Positions 33,675 to 41,822 of a DNA stretch of 64,000 nucleotides are shown here, in pieces. Under the pieces are notes generated by a model, which saw only the letters and a program-made list of their open reading frames with translations, was not told where the DNA came from and did no database searches. The DNA is from Agromyces hippuratus (GTDB lineage Bacteria > Actinomycetota > Actinomycetes > Actinomycetales > Microbacteriaceae): positions 3,534,001-3,598,000 of the forward strand of contig NZ_JACCFI010000001.1 in NCBI RefSeq assembly GCF_013410355.1, given 5' to 3'. A program made the position numbers and the translations under genes. Each line of letters opens with the position of its first letter. Within the stretch, counting starts at the first letter, position 1.

Positions 33675-36600
33675 TCAGCCGACCGGGCCCTTGTCGCGCA
33701 TCGGCTGACCGCTCTTCGGGTTGGCCGGCTTCACCCGGTGGTCGACGCCGTCGACCCGCACGATGACGTTGCCCTGGTTGGGCGCGCGGTCGGCCACGAT
33801 GTCGAACGAGACCACCCGGCCGTTCTTCCACTCGCAACTGACCTCGTAGCCGCCGCGGGCGCGGAGCCCCGAGAACGATCCTTCGGCCTGCCATTCCTCG
33901 GGCAGTGCCGGCAGCAGGTGGATGACGCTCTGGTGACTCTGCAGCAGCATCTCGGTGACGGCGCCGGAGATGCCGAAGTTGCCGTCCATCTGGAAGGGCG
34001 GGTGGTCGCAGAAGAGGTTCGGCAGGGTGTTGAACGAGAGCAGGCCGCGCAGCATGATGCGCGCGCGCTCCGCGTCGCCGAGACGGGCGAAGAGCGCGGT
34101 GCGCCACGGCCACGTCCACGAGCGCCGGCTGTCGCCGGAGACCGTCGCCTCGGTGAACGGCACGCCCTCCTTCTCGCCGCAGCGGGCCTTGAGGGAGACG
34201 AGTGCGGCGGCGGCGAGCTCGGGCGTCGCGTCGGTGATCTGGCGACCCGGGTACACCGCGAAGAGATGCGAGGTGTGCCGGTGGATGTCGTTCGGGTCGT
34301 CGAGGTCGCGTTGCCACTCCTGCAGCTGGCCCCATCGCCCGATCCTGTTCGGGGCCAGGCGCGCCTGCATGTCGGCGACCTTCTCGCGGTAGGTCTCGTC
34401 CACGTCGAGCGCCTCGGCGCAGTCGAGGTAGTTCTCGAACAGGTCCCAGATGATCTGCTGGTCGTACATGACGCCGTCTTCGCGCGGTCCGTGCTCGGGC
34501 GACCAGCCGTCGGGGGCGACGAGCTGCCCGTCGGCGTTCTCCTCGAGACGGTCCTCCCAGAACTCGCAGATCTCCTTGATCATCGGGTGCGCCGTCTCGC
34601 GCAGATAGCGCTCGTCCTGCGTGAAGGCCCAGTGCTCGTAGATGTGCTGGGCGTACCAGGCGCTCGCGACCGTGTTCCACTCCCAGGAGTTGCCGCCGAA
34701 GATCGACTGCGAGGTGCGTGCGGTCCAGCCGCGCGTCTCCTCGCCGAACGCGTTCCGCGTCGCGACCCGGCTCGGCACCGCGACCTGCTCGACGAAGTCG
34801 ATGAGTGCGGTGTGGCTCTCGGCGAGGTTCGTCGATTCGGCCCCCCAGTAGTTCATCTGCACGTTGATGTTCGTGTGGTAATCGCTCGCCCACGGCGGCT
34901 GGTTGCTGTTGTTCCAGAGCCCCTGCAGGTTGGCGGGCAGACCGCCGGGCCGCGAGGAGCTGAGCAGCAGGTACCGCCCGTAGTCGTACATCGCCTGCTC
35001 GAGCGTGGGGTCGGCCTTTCCCTTCTTGTACCGAGCGAGACGCTGACTCGTCGAGAGCGCGAGCACCGAGGCATCCGTCTCGCCCCACGCGACGGTCGCC
35101 CGCGACATGAGCTCCGACACCTGGGCGGTGTGCTCGTCGCGCAGTTCGTCGAACGAGCGTGCGGCAGCGGCGTCGAGCGCGGTGGCGATGCCCGGCTCGG
35201 GGGCGTCGCCGCGCCATCCGTCGACCGCGCTCATCTTGTAGTCGGTGCGGGCATCGAGCACGAGGGTGAGCGTGTGGCAGCCGGCGACGCGGAGGGTCGC
35301 ACCCTCGACGGTCACCGTGCCATCGGCCTCGACGACCCGGATGGTGCAGGCGTGCTTGAGCGCGTTGGCCATCACCCCGCGGAATCCGATCTCGGCGCCG
35401 ATGCCGCCCCCAGTGCCGGCGGTCGGCGCCTGCTCCTGCGCCGAGGCGAGCGAGACGACCCCTGAGATGCCCGACTCGGCGTCGGTCGTGTAGCGCAGCA
35501 CCATGACGTCGGCCGTACGGCTTGCGAAGGCCTCGCGGATCACCTGGCCCGCGATGGTGCCGAACTGCGTCACGTGCACGCCGACGGCGGTGTCGAGCCC
35601 GCGCCGGTAGTCGGTGACCGCGCGCAGCGTGCGCGAGTCGAACGACGGGCCGACGAGGGCGACCTCGCCGATCGCGAACGGGGTCGTCGCCGATGCAGTG
35701 GCGAATGTGAATCGGTATGAGGCGTAGGCCGTCGCGTTCGCGAACGTGGAGGTCTTCGCCTCGCCGCGGGCGGCGAAGGGGGCGCCGGGCTCGCGCGAGT
35801 CGAGGGTGACCCAGTCGACGCCGTCGACGGACGCCTCGAGCCGCCAGCGCACCGGGTCCTGCTCCGGCGCGTCGGATGCCGCGGTCAGCACGTACGACGT
35901 CGCGACCGCCTTGGCCGGCAGGTCGAGCTGCCACTGCACTCCGTCACCGGGTTCGGCGACGCGCCAGGCCGTCGCCGGGTCGCCGTCGACGCTGCGGGCC
36001 AGGTCGGTCGAGGCGTCCGTGCCGGCGGACGCGCCGCTCGGCGACGAGACGTAGGCGAGTGCCCCCGACGAGAGGCTGACGCCGCCGAGCGAGATCTCGG
36101 AGACCTGGAAGTGGCTGACGCCGGACTTCGGCACGAACGTGAAGCGGTAGTAGCGATAGGCGGTGGCGTTGTCGAAGGTGTACTGCTTGGCCTGGAAACG
36201 GCTTTCGAAGGGGGCGCCCGTGCGAGTGTCGAGCACGCTCCAGTCGACGCCGTTCTGCGAACCCGAGAGCGTCCACTCCTGCGGGTCGCGGGCCGGCACG
36301 TCGTTGGCGCTCGTGAAGCTGTAGTTCGTCACCGTCGCAGGGTCGGGCAGTTCCGCCTGCCACAGCACCGTGGCCGGCGGGCCGTCGATGCACCACTTGG
36401 TGCGCGAATTGCCGTCGTAGGTGCGGTCGACGCCTTCGGATCCGGAGACGCGGTACGGGCCGCCCGGCGCGGTGACCTTCGGGCCGGCGGCGAACGTGAA
36501 GCGCATGGTGCCGAAGTCGCGGTAGGAGCCGAAGCCCGTCACGCTCGTGTCGTACGCTCCGTCGGGCTTGCCCATGAGCGCGTTGTCGTAGTCGTTGACG

Positions 36601-36920
36601 CCGCCCCAGAGGCTCTGCTCGTTGAACTGCACGACCTCCTCGTCGGGGTTCGCGAAGATCATGCCGCCGAGCCGGCCGTTGCCGATCGGCAGTGCCTGCG
36701 ACTGCCAGTCGGTCGCCGGGGTGCCGTACCAGAGCGACTTCCGGGAGAGCGTCGGGGCGGCGAGTGCGGCGCGGCGGGTCGAAGCGGCCACGCCTGCCGG
36801 CGCGAACGTCGTTGCGGCAGCGGGTCGGGCGGTCAGCAGGTCGCCGAACAGGGGGGTCATCGCGACGACGCCGCCGATCTGGAGTACCCGGCGGCGGTGA
36901 GGGTCGAAGCTGAAGTTCAT
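33675..36920 (-). CDS. GH95-family alpha-L-fucosidase-type enzyme with two inserted F5/8-type modules
   Basis: This 1081-residue exported glycoside hydrolase begins with a Tat-like signal (HRRRVLQIGGVVAM). The N-terminal GH95 beta domain starts at LWYGTPATDWQSQALPIGNG (about 57-76). Between FGTMRFTF (about 136-143) and VTDYRRGLDTAV (about 435-446) lie two discoidin-like modules (about 155-280 and 295-425). The (alpha/alpha)6 domain follows, with HTNINVQMNYW (682-692), SPEHG (807-811) and QMDGNFG (977-983), matching the family's Asn, Glu and Asp catalytic positions. Typical GH95 enzymes are about 750-800 residues. The start at 36920 has GGAG upstream and leaves out a 7-codon extension. It probably removes fucose or galactose from plant or animal glycans. 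Confidence 0.88.
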   Translation of the reverse strand: MNFSFDPHRRRVLQIGGVVAMTPLFGDLLTARPAAATTFAPAGVAASTRRAALAAPTLSRKSLWYGTPATDWQSQALPIGNGRLGGMIFANPDEEVVQFNEQSLWGGVNDYDNALMGKPDGAYDTSVTGFGSYRDFGTMRFTFAAGPKVTAPGGPYRVSGSEGVDRTYDGNSRTKWCIDGPPATVLWQAELPDPATVTNYSFTSANDVPARDPQEWTLSGSQNGVDWSVLDTRTGAPFESRFQAKQYTFDNATAYRYYRFTFVPKSGVSHFQVSEISLGGVSLSSGALAYVSSPSGASAGTDASTDLARSVDGDPATAWRVAEPGDGVQWQLDLPAKAVATSYVLTAASDAPEQDPVRWRLEASVDGVDWVTLDSREPGAPFAARGEAKTSTFANATAYASYRFTFATASATTPFAIGEVALVGPSFDSRTLRAVTDYRRGLDTAVGVHVTQFGTIAGQVIREAFASRTADVMVLRYTTDAESGISGVVSLASAQEQAPTAGTGGGIGAEIGFRGVMANALKHACTIRVVEADGTVTVEGATLRVAGCHTLTLVLDARTDYKMSAVDGWRGDAPEPGIATALDAAAARSFDELRDEHTAQVSELMSRATVAWGETDASVLALSTSQRLARYKKGKADPTLEQAMYDYGRYLLLSSSRPGGLPANLQGLWNNSNQPPWASDYHTNINVQMNYWGAESTNLAESHTALIDFVEQVAVPSRVATRNAFGEETRGWTARTSQSIFGGNSWEWNTVASAWYAQHIYEHWAFTQDERYLRETAHPMIKEICEFWEDRLEENADGQLVAPDGWSPEHGPREDGVMYDQQIIWDLFENYLDCAEALDVDETYREKVADMQARLAPNRIGRWGQLQEWQRDLDDPNDIHRHTSHLFAVYPGRQITDATPELAAAALVSLKARCGEKEGVPFTEATVSGDSRRSWTWPWRTALFARLGDAERARIMLRGLLSFNTLPNLFCDHPPFQMDGNFGISGAVTEMLLQSHQSVIHLLPALPEEWQAEGSFSGLRARGGYEVSCEWKNGRVVSFDIVADRAPNQGNVIVRVDGVDHRVKPANPKSGQPMRDKGPVG

Positions 36921-36970
36921 CGAGAGTCTCCTGCGCATCATTGATCAGGTGTTTCACACGGAAATGCGGC

Positions 36971-36989
36971 TCGCTTCATGGAGAAGCGA
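36971..36989. promoter_or_regulatory. 7-5-7 palindrome upstream of the GH95 gene
   Basis: TCGCTTC-ATGGA-GAAGCGA has perfect arms and lies about 50 bases before the GH95 start. It may be an operator or a small RNA hairpin in the leader. Confidence 0.45.
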
Positions 36990-37011
36990 CCGCTGTTGCC
37001 ATACTGTCGAA

Positions 37012-37980
37012 TCAAAGATTTCCTGCGGGCGCGCGAGCGGCTCGGGCGTAGCGTTCGCTGTAGGCCAGGAGCAGTGAGCGCAGCTCGTCGGGCGACTCGA
37101 CCGTGAAATCCATGCCCAGCATGCCGATGTAGGCGGCGATGGTGTCGAGCGAGTCGGCGCCGGTGACGAGCACCGACTCGGTATCGGAGACGGCTTCGAC
37201 GACGCCCACCGCGTGGTGGATGCGGGCGAGCACGGCGTCGGCCGGCGCAGCGATGCGCAGACGAGCATGCACCTTCCAGCCGCTCTCGGCGATGGAGCGC
37301 ATCGCGAAGGCGGTGTAGTCGTCGCCCGGCAGCGTCGTCGGCTCGAAGCGGCGCCGCGTCGGCATGCGCGGCTCGATCCAGTCGGCGCGGAAGGTGCCCC
37401 ACTCGTCGGTCGACGGGTCGCGGCCAACCAGGTACCAACGGCGTGCCCAGCTCAGCAGCCGGTACGGCTCGATGAGGCGCGCCGAGCCCTGGTAGTCGAA
37501 CCGGATCCATTCGACCCCGCGGATGGCGCTCGCCACCGCGGTGAGCACGGCGGCATCGACCTCGGGGTCGGGCGCGTCGGTGTCGTTGTTCTCGGGCGCG
37601 CGCTCGATCACGGTCGCGAGCGCCTCGACCGTGGGGCGGAGTCGCGACGGCAGCACCTGCTCGAGCTTCGAGAGTGCTCGCGTGCTCGACTCCTCGACGC
37701 CGGCGATGCCGGTCGCGGCGCGCAGGCCGATCGCCACGGCGACCGCCTCCTCGTCGTCGAGGAGCAGCGGCGGCAGCTTGGCGCCCGCGCCGAGGCGATA
37801 GCCGCCGGCGGCACCGCGGGTGGCGTCGACGGGGTAGTCGAGCTCGCGCAGGCGGTCGATGTCGTTGCGGATGGTGCGCGGGGTCACGCCGAGCCGAGCG
37901 CCGAGTTCGGTGCTCGTCCAGTCGGGTCGGGTCTGCAGCAGGGCGAGCAGTGAGAGCAGTCGGGCGGCGGTGTCTGACAT
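37012..37980 (-). CDS. WYL-domain helix-turn-helix regulator
   Basis: This 322-residue regulator has an N-terminal DeoR-like winged helix (SLLALLQTRPDWTSTELGAR, PRTIRNDIDRLRELDYPVDA, about 8-55), a wing GGYRLGAG, a WYL domain (IEPYRLLSWARRWYLVGRD) and a C-terminal WCX region. WYL domains sense nucleic acid or nucleotide-like ligands. The start MSDTAARLL at 37980 is preferred, and an upstream ATG at 38001 would add 7 residues. It is divergent from an epoxide hydrolase gene with a strong palindrome between them. Confidence 0.87.
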   Translation of the reverse strand: MSDTAARLLSLLALLQTRPDWTSTELGARLGVTPRTIRNDIDRLRELDYPVDATRGAAGGYRLGAGAKLPPLLLDDEEAVAVAIGLRAATGIAGVEESSTRALSKLEQVLPSRLRPTVEALATVIERAPENNDTDAPDPEVDAAVLTAVASAIRGVEWIRFDYQGSARLIEPYRLLSWARRWYLVGRDPSTDEWGTFRADWIEPRMPTRRRFEPTTLPGDDYTAFAMRSIAESGWKVHARLRIAAPADAVLARIHHAVGVVEAVSDTESVLVTGADSLDTIAAYIGMLGMDFTVESPDELRSLLLAYSERYARAARAPAGNL

Positions 37981-38001
37981 GTTGAAAACTCGATCCATCA
38001 T

Positions 38002-38020
38002 TAGGAACTGAATGTTCCTA
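38002..38020. promoter_or_regulatory. WYL-regulator operator candidate
   Basis: TAGGAAC-TGAAT-GTTCCTA has perfect 7-base arms around a 5-base centre. It is the only strong palindrome between the divergent regulator and epoxide hydrolase genes, so control of both is likely. Confidence 0.65.
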
Positions 38021-38042
38021 TATGCACCGTACCGTCGAAGAC

Positions 38043-39179
38043 ATGACGAACACCACCTCCACCGACATCCGCCCGTTCACGATCGACGTCGCCCAGGCCG
38101 AGCTCGACGACCTCATGGAGCGACTCGCGCTCACCCGGCTGCCCCAGCCGGCACCCGCCGACGACTGGGACACGGGAACGCCGAACGCCTACCTCCGCGA
38201 GGCCGTCGCAGCATGGCGCGCGTTCGACTGGCGTGCCGCCGAGGCGCGCATCAACGCCGTGCCGCACTTCACGACCGAGGTCGACGGCCAGCCCATCCAC
38301 TTCATCCACGTGCGTTCGGCGCACCCCGGGGCGACGCCGCTGCTGCTCGCGCACACCTACCCCGGGTCGTCCGTCGACTACCTCGACCTCATCGACCTGC
38401 TCGTCGACCCCGTCGCGCACGGGGGCCGCGCCGAGGACGCGTTCGACGTCGTGATCCCGGATGCCCCGGGCTACGGCTTCTCGAACCCGGTCGCCGAGCC
38501 CGGCTGGACCACCGCGCGCGTCGCCCGTGCCTACGACGAGCTCATGCACCGGCTCGGATATGCCGAGTACGGCATCCACGGCTCCGACAACGGGGCCCTC
38601 GTCGCCCGCGAGCTGGGGCTCGCGAGCCCCGAGGGCTTCCTCGGCCTCCACGTGCTGCAGCTCTTCTCGTTCCCGAGCGGCGACCCGGCCGAGTTCGAGC
38701 ACCTCGAGCCGCAGGACTACGCGGGACTCGAGCACATGCAGTGGTTCCAGTCGGTCGGGGGCTACAACACCATGAACGCGAGCCGGCCCCAGACCGTCGC
38801 GGTCGGGCTCAGCGACTCGCCGATCGCGCTGCTCGCCTACAGCGAGCTCTTCAACTCGTTCGGCAACGGCACCTCGCTCGTCACCCTCGAGCAGATCATC
38901 ACCGAGGTGAGCGTCAACTGGTTCGCGAATGCCGCCGCCGGCATGAGCCGCAGCTACCTCGACAACGCACGCGCCGAGGCCGAGCCGCAGATCAACGCCG
39001 CGCCCACCGGCGTGGCGGTCTTCAAGGACGACTTCCAGACGATCAAGGTCTTCGCCGAGCGCGACAACTCGAACATCGTGCACTGGAGCCGCTTCGAGCA
39101 GGGTGGCCACTACGCCGCACTCGAGGTGCCCGAACTCGTGGCCGGCGACATCCGCGCGTTCTTCGCCGGGTTGCGCTGA
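38043..39179 (+). CDS. epoxide hydrolase
   Basis: This 378-residue alpha/beta hydrolase has the epoxide-hydrolase N-terminal domain (about 10-110) and the catalytic core. HTYPGS is the oxyanion motif, GSDNGA carries the nucleophilic Asp, and the C-terminal FEQGGHYAALE holds the catalytic His. It opens epoxides to diols, or acts on a related substrate. ATG 38043 (MTNTTSTDIRPF) has GAAG upstream. ATG 38022 is an alternative that would start inside the operator's edge. It is regulated, by inference, by the divergent WYL protein. Confidence 0.87.
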   Translation: MTNTTSTDIRPFTIDVAQAELDDLMERLALTRLPQPAPADDWDTGTPNAYLREAVAAWRAFDWRAAEARINAVPHFTTEVDGQPIHFIHVRSAHPGATPLLLAHTYPGSSVDYLDLIDLLVDPVAHGGRAEDAFDVVIPDAPGYGFSNPVAEPGWTTARVARAYDELMHRLGYAEYGIHGSDNGALVARELGLASPEGFLGLHVLQLFSFPSGDPAEFEHLEPQDYAGLEHMQWFQSVGGYNTMNASRPQTVAVGLSDSPIALLAYSELFNSFGNGTSLVTLEQIITEVSVNWFANAAAGMSRSYLDNARAEAEPQINAAPTGVAVFKDDFQTIKVFAERDNSNIVHWSRFEQGGHYAALEVPELVAGDIRAFFAGLR

Positions 39180-39190
39180 CGACGAAACGG

Positions 39191-39231
39191 CAGAGCGGAT
39201 GCCGCGGTCTCGCGCCGCGGCATCCGCTCTG
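39191..39231 (+). terminator. terminator hairpin after the epoxide hydrolase gene
   Basis: A perfect 17-base-pair stem (39191-39207 with 39215-39231) with a 7-base loop lies 12 bases after the stop. The arms contain inverted CGGATGCC octamers. Confidence 0.75.
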
Positions 39232-39354
39232 CTGTTCGGCGGTCACCCACCGGAGGGCGTGAGAGATCCACCGGCTTGATGCGGACCGGAGCCGCCGAAT
39301 CCTTCAGCGCGTGCGAGACGGGGTGCGCTGGCAGCGGCAGGCGTGCGGCAGCCC

Positions 39355-39834
39355 TCAGTCGAGCGCCCCGTCTTTGGACGGCGACGTGACGAGGAGATGA
39401 GGCTGACGAGCCGCCTGCACCTCGTCCGGATCCTCCGAGGTCGCGAGGTCGCGGACGTTCTTCTGGATCGCGACCACGGCGTAGAGCGACATCGCGAAGG
39501 AGACTCCGTACACCAGCTTCTCACTGATGGAGATGCTGCGGGCGTTGATGAGCCCGACGATGAGGAGTGTGAGTGCGGCGGCGAGCATCAGCCAAGCGAT
39601 GCCGTAGTAGATGTTCGTGACCGGGATCGCCTCGGCGCGGTCACGGACCGACTTCTGCACGGAGATCGCGGCGAACAGGCCCAGGAGGAGGAGCGAGAGG
39701 TAGTACCCCTTCTCGTTCAGCTCCATGTCGGCGTTCAACAGCGAGATGAGGTAGGTGCCCATTCCGATGGCGAGAGCCGCCCAGGACGCACCGATGAACG
39801 CAGGCGAGGGCTTGATGGTGCGGTTCTGAGACAT
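39355..39834 (-). CDS. YiaA/YiaB-like inner-membrane protein
   Basis: This 159-residue membrane protein has two copies of the YiaAB two-helix unit. The first carries ASWAALAIGMGTYLISLLN with LNEKGYYLSLLLLGLFAAIS and the exit motif VQKSVRD. The second ends in AIQKNVRD. Such proteins are widespread and of unknown function. The start ATG is preceded by AAGGAAC. Confidence 0.83.
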   Translation of the reverse strand: MSQNRTIKPSPAFIGASWAALAIGMGTYLISLLNADMELNEKGYYLSLLLLGLFAAISVQKSVRDRAEAIPVTNIYYGIAWLMLAAALTLLIVGLINARSISISEKLVYGVSFAMSLYAVVAIQKNVRDLATSEDPDEVQAARQPHLLVTSPSKDGALD

Positions 39835-40007
39835 GAGGACTGTTCCTTCTGGTCGGGTCGCGGAATGTCTGGCTGGAGCTCGGAGTTCTTCAGCGTTACC
39901 CTATCGGCGCGCATCGCGTCTCGAAGTCCGAGAGCTGATGATCGTGGGCTCGAGGTCGGCCGGGCCATCCGTCGTTGCCGGGTGAGCTGGTGCCCGCGCC
40001 CTGATGC

Positions 40008-40778
40008 TCAGGCCGAAGGCGGCGTCGGGCCCGAACCTGCCGGAGGGTGCGACGCATCGAGCGCCGCGCGCGCGAGCATCGTCGAACCCGCGACGGCTGC
40101 GGGCATCGCGATGACGGCGCCGAGCGGCACCATGAAGCAGAGCTGGGTCGCGACGCCGAACCCGAGCATCCGGGCCCGCTGGCCGCGAAGCACCGCCTTG
40201 CGGTCGGTCGACGTGATGCCGCGAGCCTCGAAGGCGCGGGCGGTGAGCTCGCGTGCGAGCAGCCATCCCGACAGCACGACGCCCAGCACCGGTGCGACGA
40301 CCGCTCCGACGACCGGAATCAACCCGATCAGTGCGACGGCGAGTGCTGCGACGACGCCGAGGGCGATGAGCGCGGCGGCATCGGCGGCCGCCCGCCAGAA
40401 TCCGGCCCCGCGATCGGGCACCTCGCCGCCGAGCTCGATCTCGACGGCACGCCAGATGCGTTCGTAGAACGGATCGCCGACGGCGAGCGTCACCGCGGTG
40501 AACGTGACCGCCGCGAGCAGCACGGCACCGGCGAAGGTCACCGCGGCGATGGCGATGCGCAGCGACGCCGTCCAGAACGCGTCCCACCGCTCGGCGAACG
40601 GCGTGGCCCACTCGACGATCGCCGGCAGCTGGATGCCGAGCGCGACGAGCGCGGCCAGTACGATCGCGAAGACGATCGCCGCGGGAATCAGGCCGAGCAT
40701 CATGACGCCGGGCCGTCGCGCCCAGAACCCGAAGCCGCGCAGCAGCAGGCCGGCACCGGAGAGGAATCGCCTGACCAT
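40008..40778 (-). CDS. EI24/CysZ-like membrane protein
   Basis: This 256-residue protein has the EI24 domain: GLLLRGFGFWARRPGVMMLGLIP at the N-terminus, several long hydrophobic helices and LIGLIPVVGAVVAPVLG in the middle. The related CysZ is a sulfate channel, but actinobacterial members are not characterised and there are no sulfur genes nearby. TAGGCT lies 6 bases before the ATG, suggesting a leaderless transcript. Confidence 0.8.
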   Translation of the reverse strand: MVRRFLSGAGLLLRGFGFWARRPGVMMLGLIPAAIVFAIVLAALVALGIQLPAIVEWATPFAERWDAFWTASLRIAIAAVTFAGAVLLAAVTFTAVTLAVGDPFYERIWRAVEIELGGEVPDRGAGFWRAAADAAALIALGVVAALAVALIGLIPVVGAVVAPVLGVVLSGWLLARELTARAFEARGITSTDRKAVLRGQRARMLGFGVATQLCFMVPLGAVIAMPAAVAGSTMLARAALDASHPPAGSGPTPPSA

Positions 40779-40858
40779 CGCACCAGCCTACGGCGCGGGC
40801 GTGCCCGGTCGGTGTGCGCCAGGTTGACGGGAGGCCGCAGTCGTGTTCGCATGGCCGC

Positions 40859-41461
40859 ATGGAGCAATCGAGGGCCGCGGCATCCGAGCTCATCGACGAC
40901 GACGACCTCGACGACCTCGAGCGGGAGTTCGTCGGCCGGGTGCGCGGCCGGGTGCTCGAGATCGGTGCGGGGGAGGGTGAGAACTTCGGGGCGCTGCACG
41001 TCGACGTCGAGTGGATCGGACTCGAGCCCGATGCCGAGCGACGTGCCGAGCTCGCGACGCGTGCTCGCGAGTGGGGTCATCGCGCCGAGCCGCTCGACGC
41101 CATGGCCGAGTCGATCCCTCTGCCCGACCGCTCCGTCGATGCGGTCGTGGCGACCTGGGTGCTCTGCTCGGTCGCCGACCCCGCGGCGGCGCTGGCCGAG
41201 GTGCGCCGGGTGCTCGTGCCCGGCGGCCGGGTCGTGTTCATCGACCACGTCGTCGCGCCTCCGCGCACCGTGAAGCGGGCGGTGCAGCGCATCGCCACTC
41301 CGTTCTCGGCGAGGTTCTGCCACGGATGCCACTGGGATCGGGACCCCGCTCGGGCACTCGCCGATGCGGGCTTCGTCGGCGACGACGTGCGGCCGCTCCG
41401 CGTGCGGTCGATGCCGTTCGGCCCCGTGCCGACCCTGCTCTTCGACGGCCATGCCCCGTGA
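40859..41461 (+). CDS. class I SAM-dependent methyltransferase
   Basis: This 200-residue methyltransferase of the UbiE-like group has motif I VLEIGAGEGENF, LPDRSVDAVVATWVLCSV and RRVLVPGGRVVFIDHV. FCHGCHWDRDP in the C-terminal part resembles the mammalian METTL7-like/phospholipid methyltransferase branch. The ATG at 40859 (MEQSRAA) gives a normal N-terminus. The substrate is unknown. Confidence 0.83.
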   Translation: MEQSRAAASELIDDDDLDDLEREFVGRVRGRVLEIGAGEGENFGALHVDVEWIGLEPDAERRAELATRAREWGHRAEPLDAMAESIPLPDRSVDAVVATWVLCSVADPAAALAEVRRVLVPGGRVVFIDHVVAPPRTVKRAVQRIATPFSARFCHGCHWDRDPARALADAGFVGDDVRPLRVRSMPFGPVPTLLFDGHAP

Positions 41462-41521
41462 CGGGCGACGTGCGATGATCGCGGTGCCGGGGCATCCGCG
41501 CCCGTCGGCTAGCCTCGGATC

Positions 41522-41716
41522 ATGAGCCGCACCGTCTGGACCGTCATCGGCGTGATCGTCGCCGTCGTGATCGCGTGGTTCCTCGTCGACGTGCTGTTCA
41601 GCCTGCTCTGGTTCATCGGCAAGCTCGTGATCGTCGCCGTGGTCGCGGTCGTCGTGTACTTCGTGCTGCGGAGCGTCTTCGGTCGCGGCGACGGTCAGGG
41701 CTCGATCGAGCGCTGA
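41522..41716 (+). CDS. small two-helix membrane protein
   Basis: This 64-residue protein is almost entirely two hydrophobic helices (about 5-25 and 29-50) with a short charged C-terminus (RGDGQGSIER). TAGCCT lies exactly 6 bases before the ATG and there is no ribosome-binding site, so it is probably leaderless. It ends just before a long inverted repeat. Its function is unknown. Confidence 0.68.
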   Translation: MSRTVWTVIGVIVAVVIAWFLVDVLFSLLWFIGKLVIVAVVAVVVYFVLRSVFGRGDGQGSIER

Positions 41717-41742
41717 CGCCGCCCGCGCCGCTCAACCACGTC

Positions 41743-41804
41743 GGGACCACTCGTGTCGCACCGGACCCGGGATATCCGTGGTCCGGTGCGACACGAGTGG
41801 TCCC
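41743..41804. terminator. long perfect inverted repeat between convergent genes
   Basis: Two 25-base arms (41743-41767 and 41780-41804) are perfectly complementary. The 12-base loop contains GGATATCC, itself a palindrome. It is the longest perfect hairpin in the window. Its place between convergent stops suggests a bidirectional terminator, but no T-tract follows. Confidence 0.65.
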
Positions 41805-41822
41805 GTCATGGGGCCACCGTGC

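Noticed and set aside
29930..33766. 1278-codon plus-strand frame opposite the M19-like gene and over the HExxH gene
   Set aside because: Arginine-rich shadow sequence; it crosses terminators and two recognised genes.
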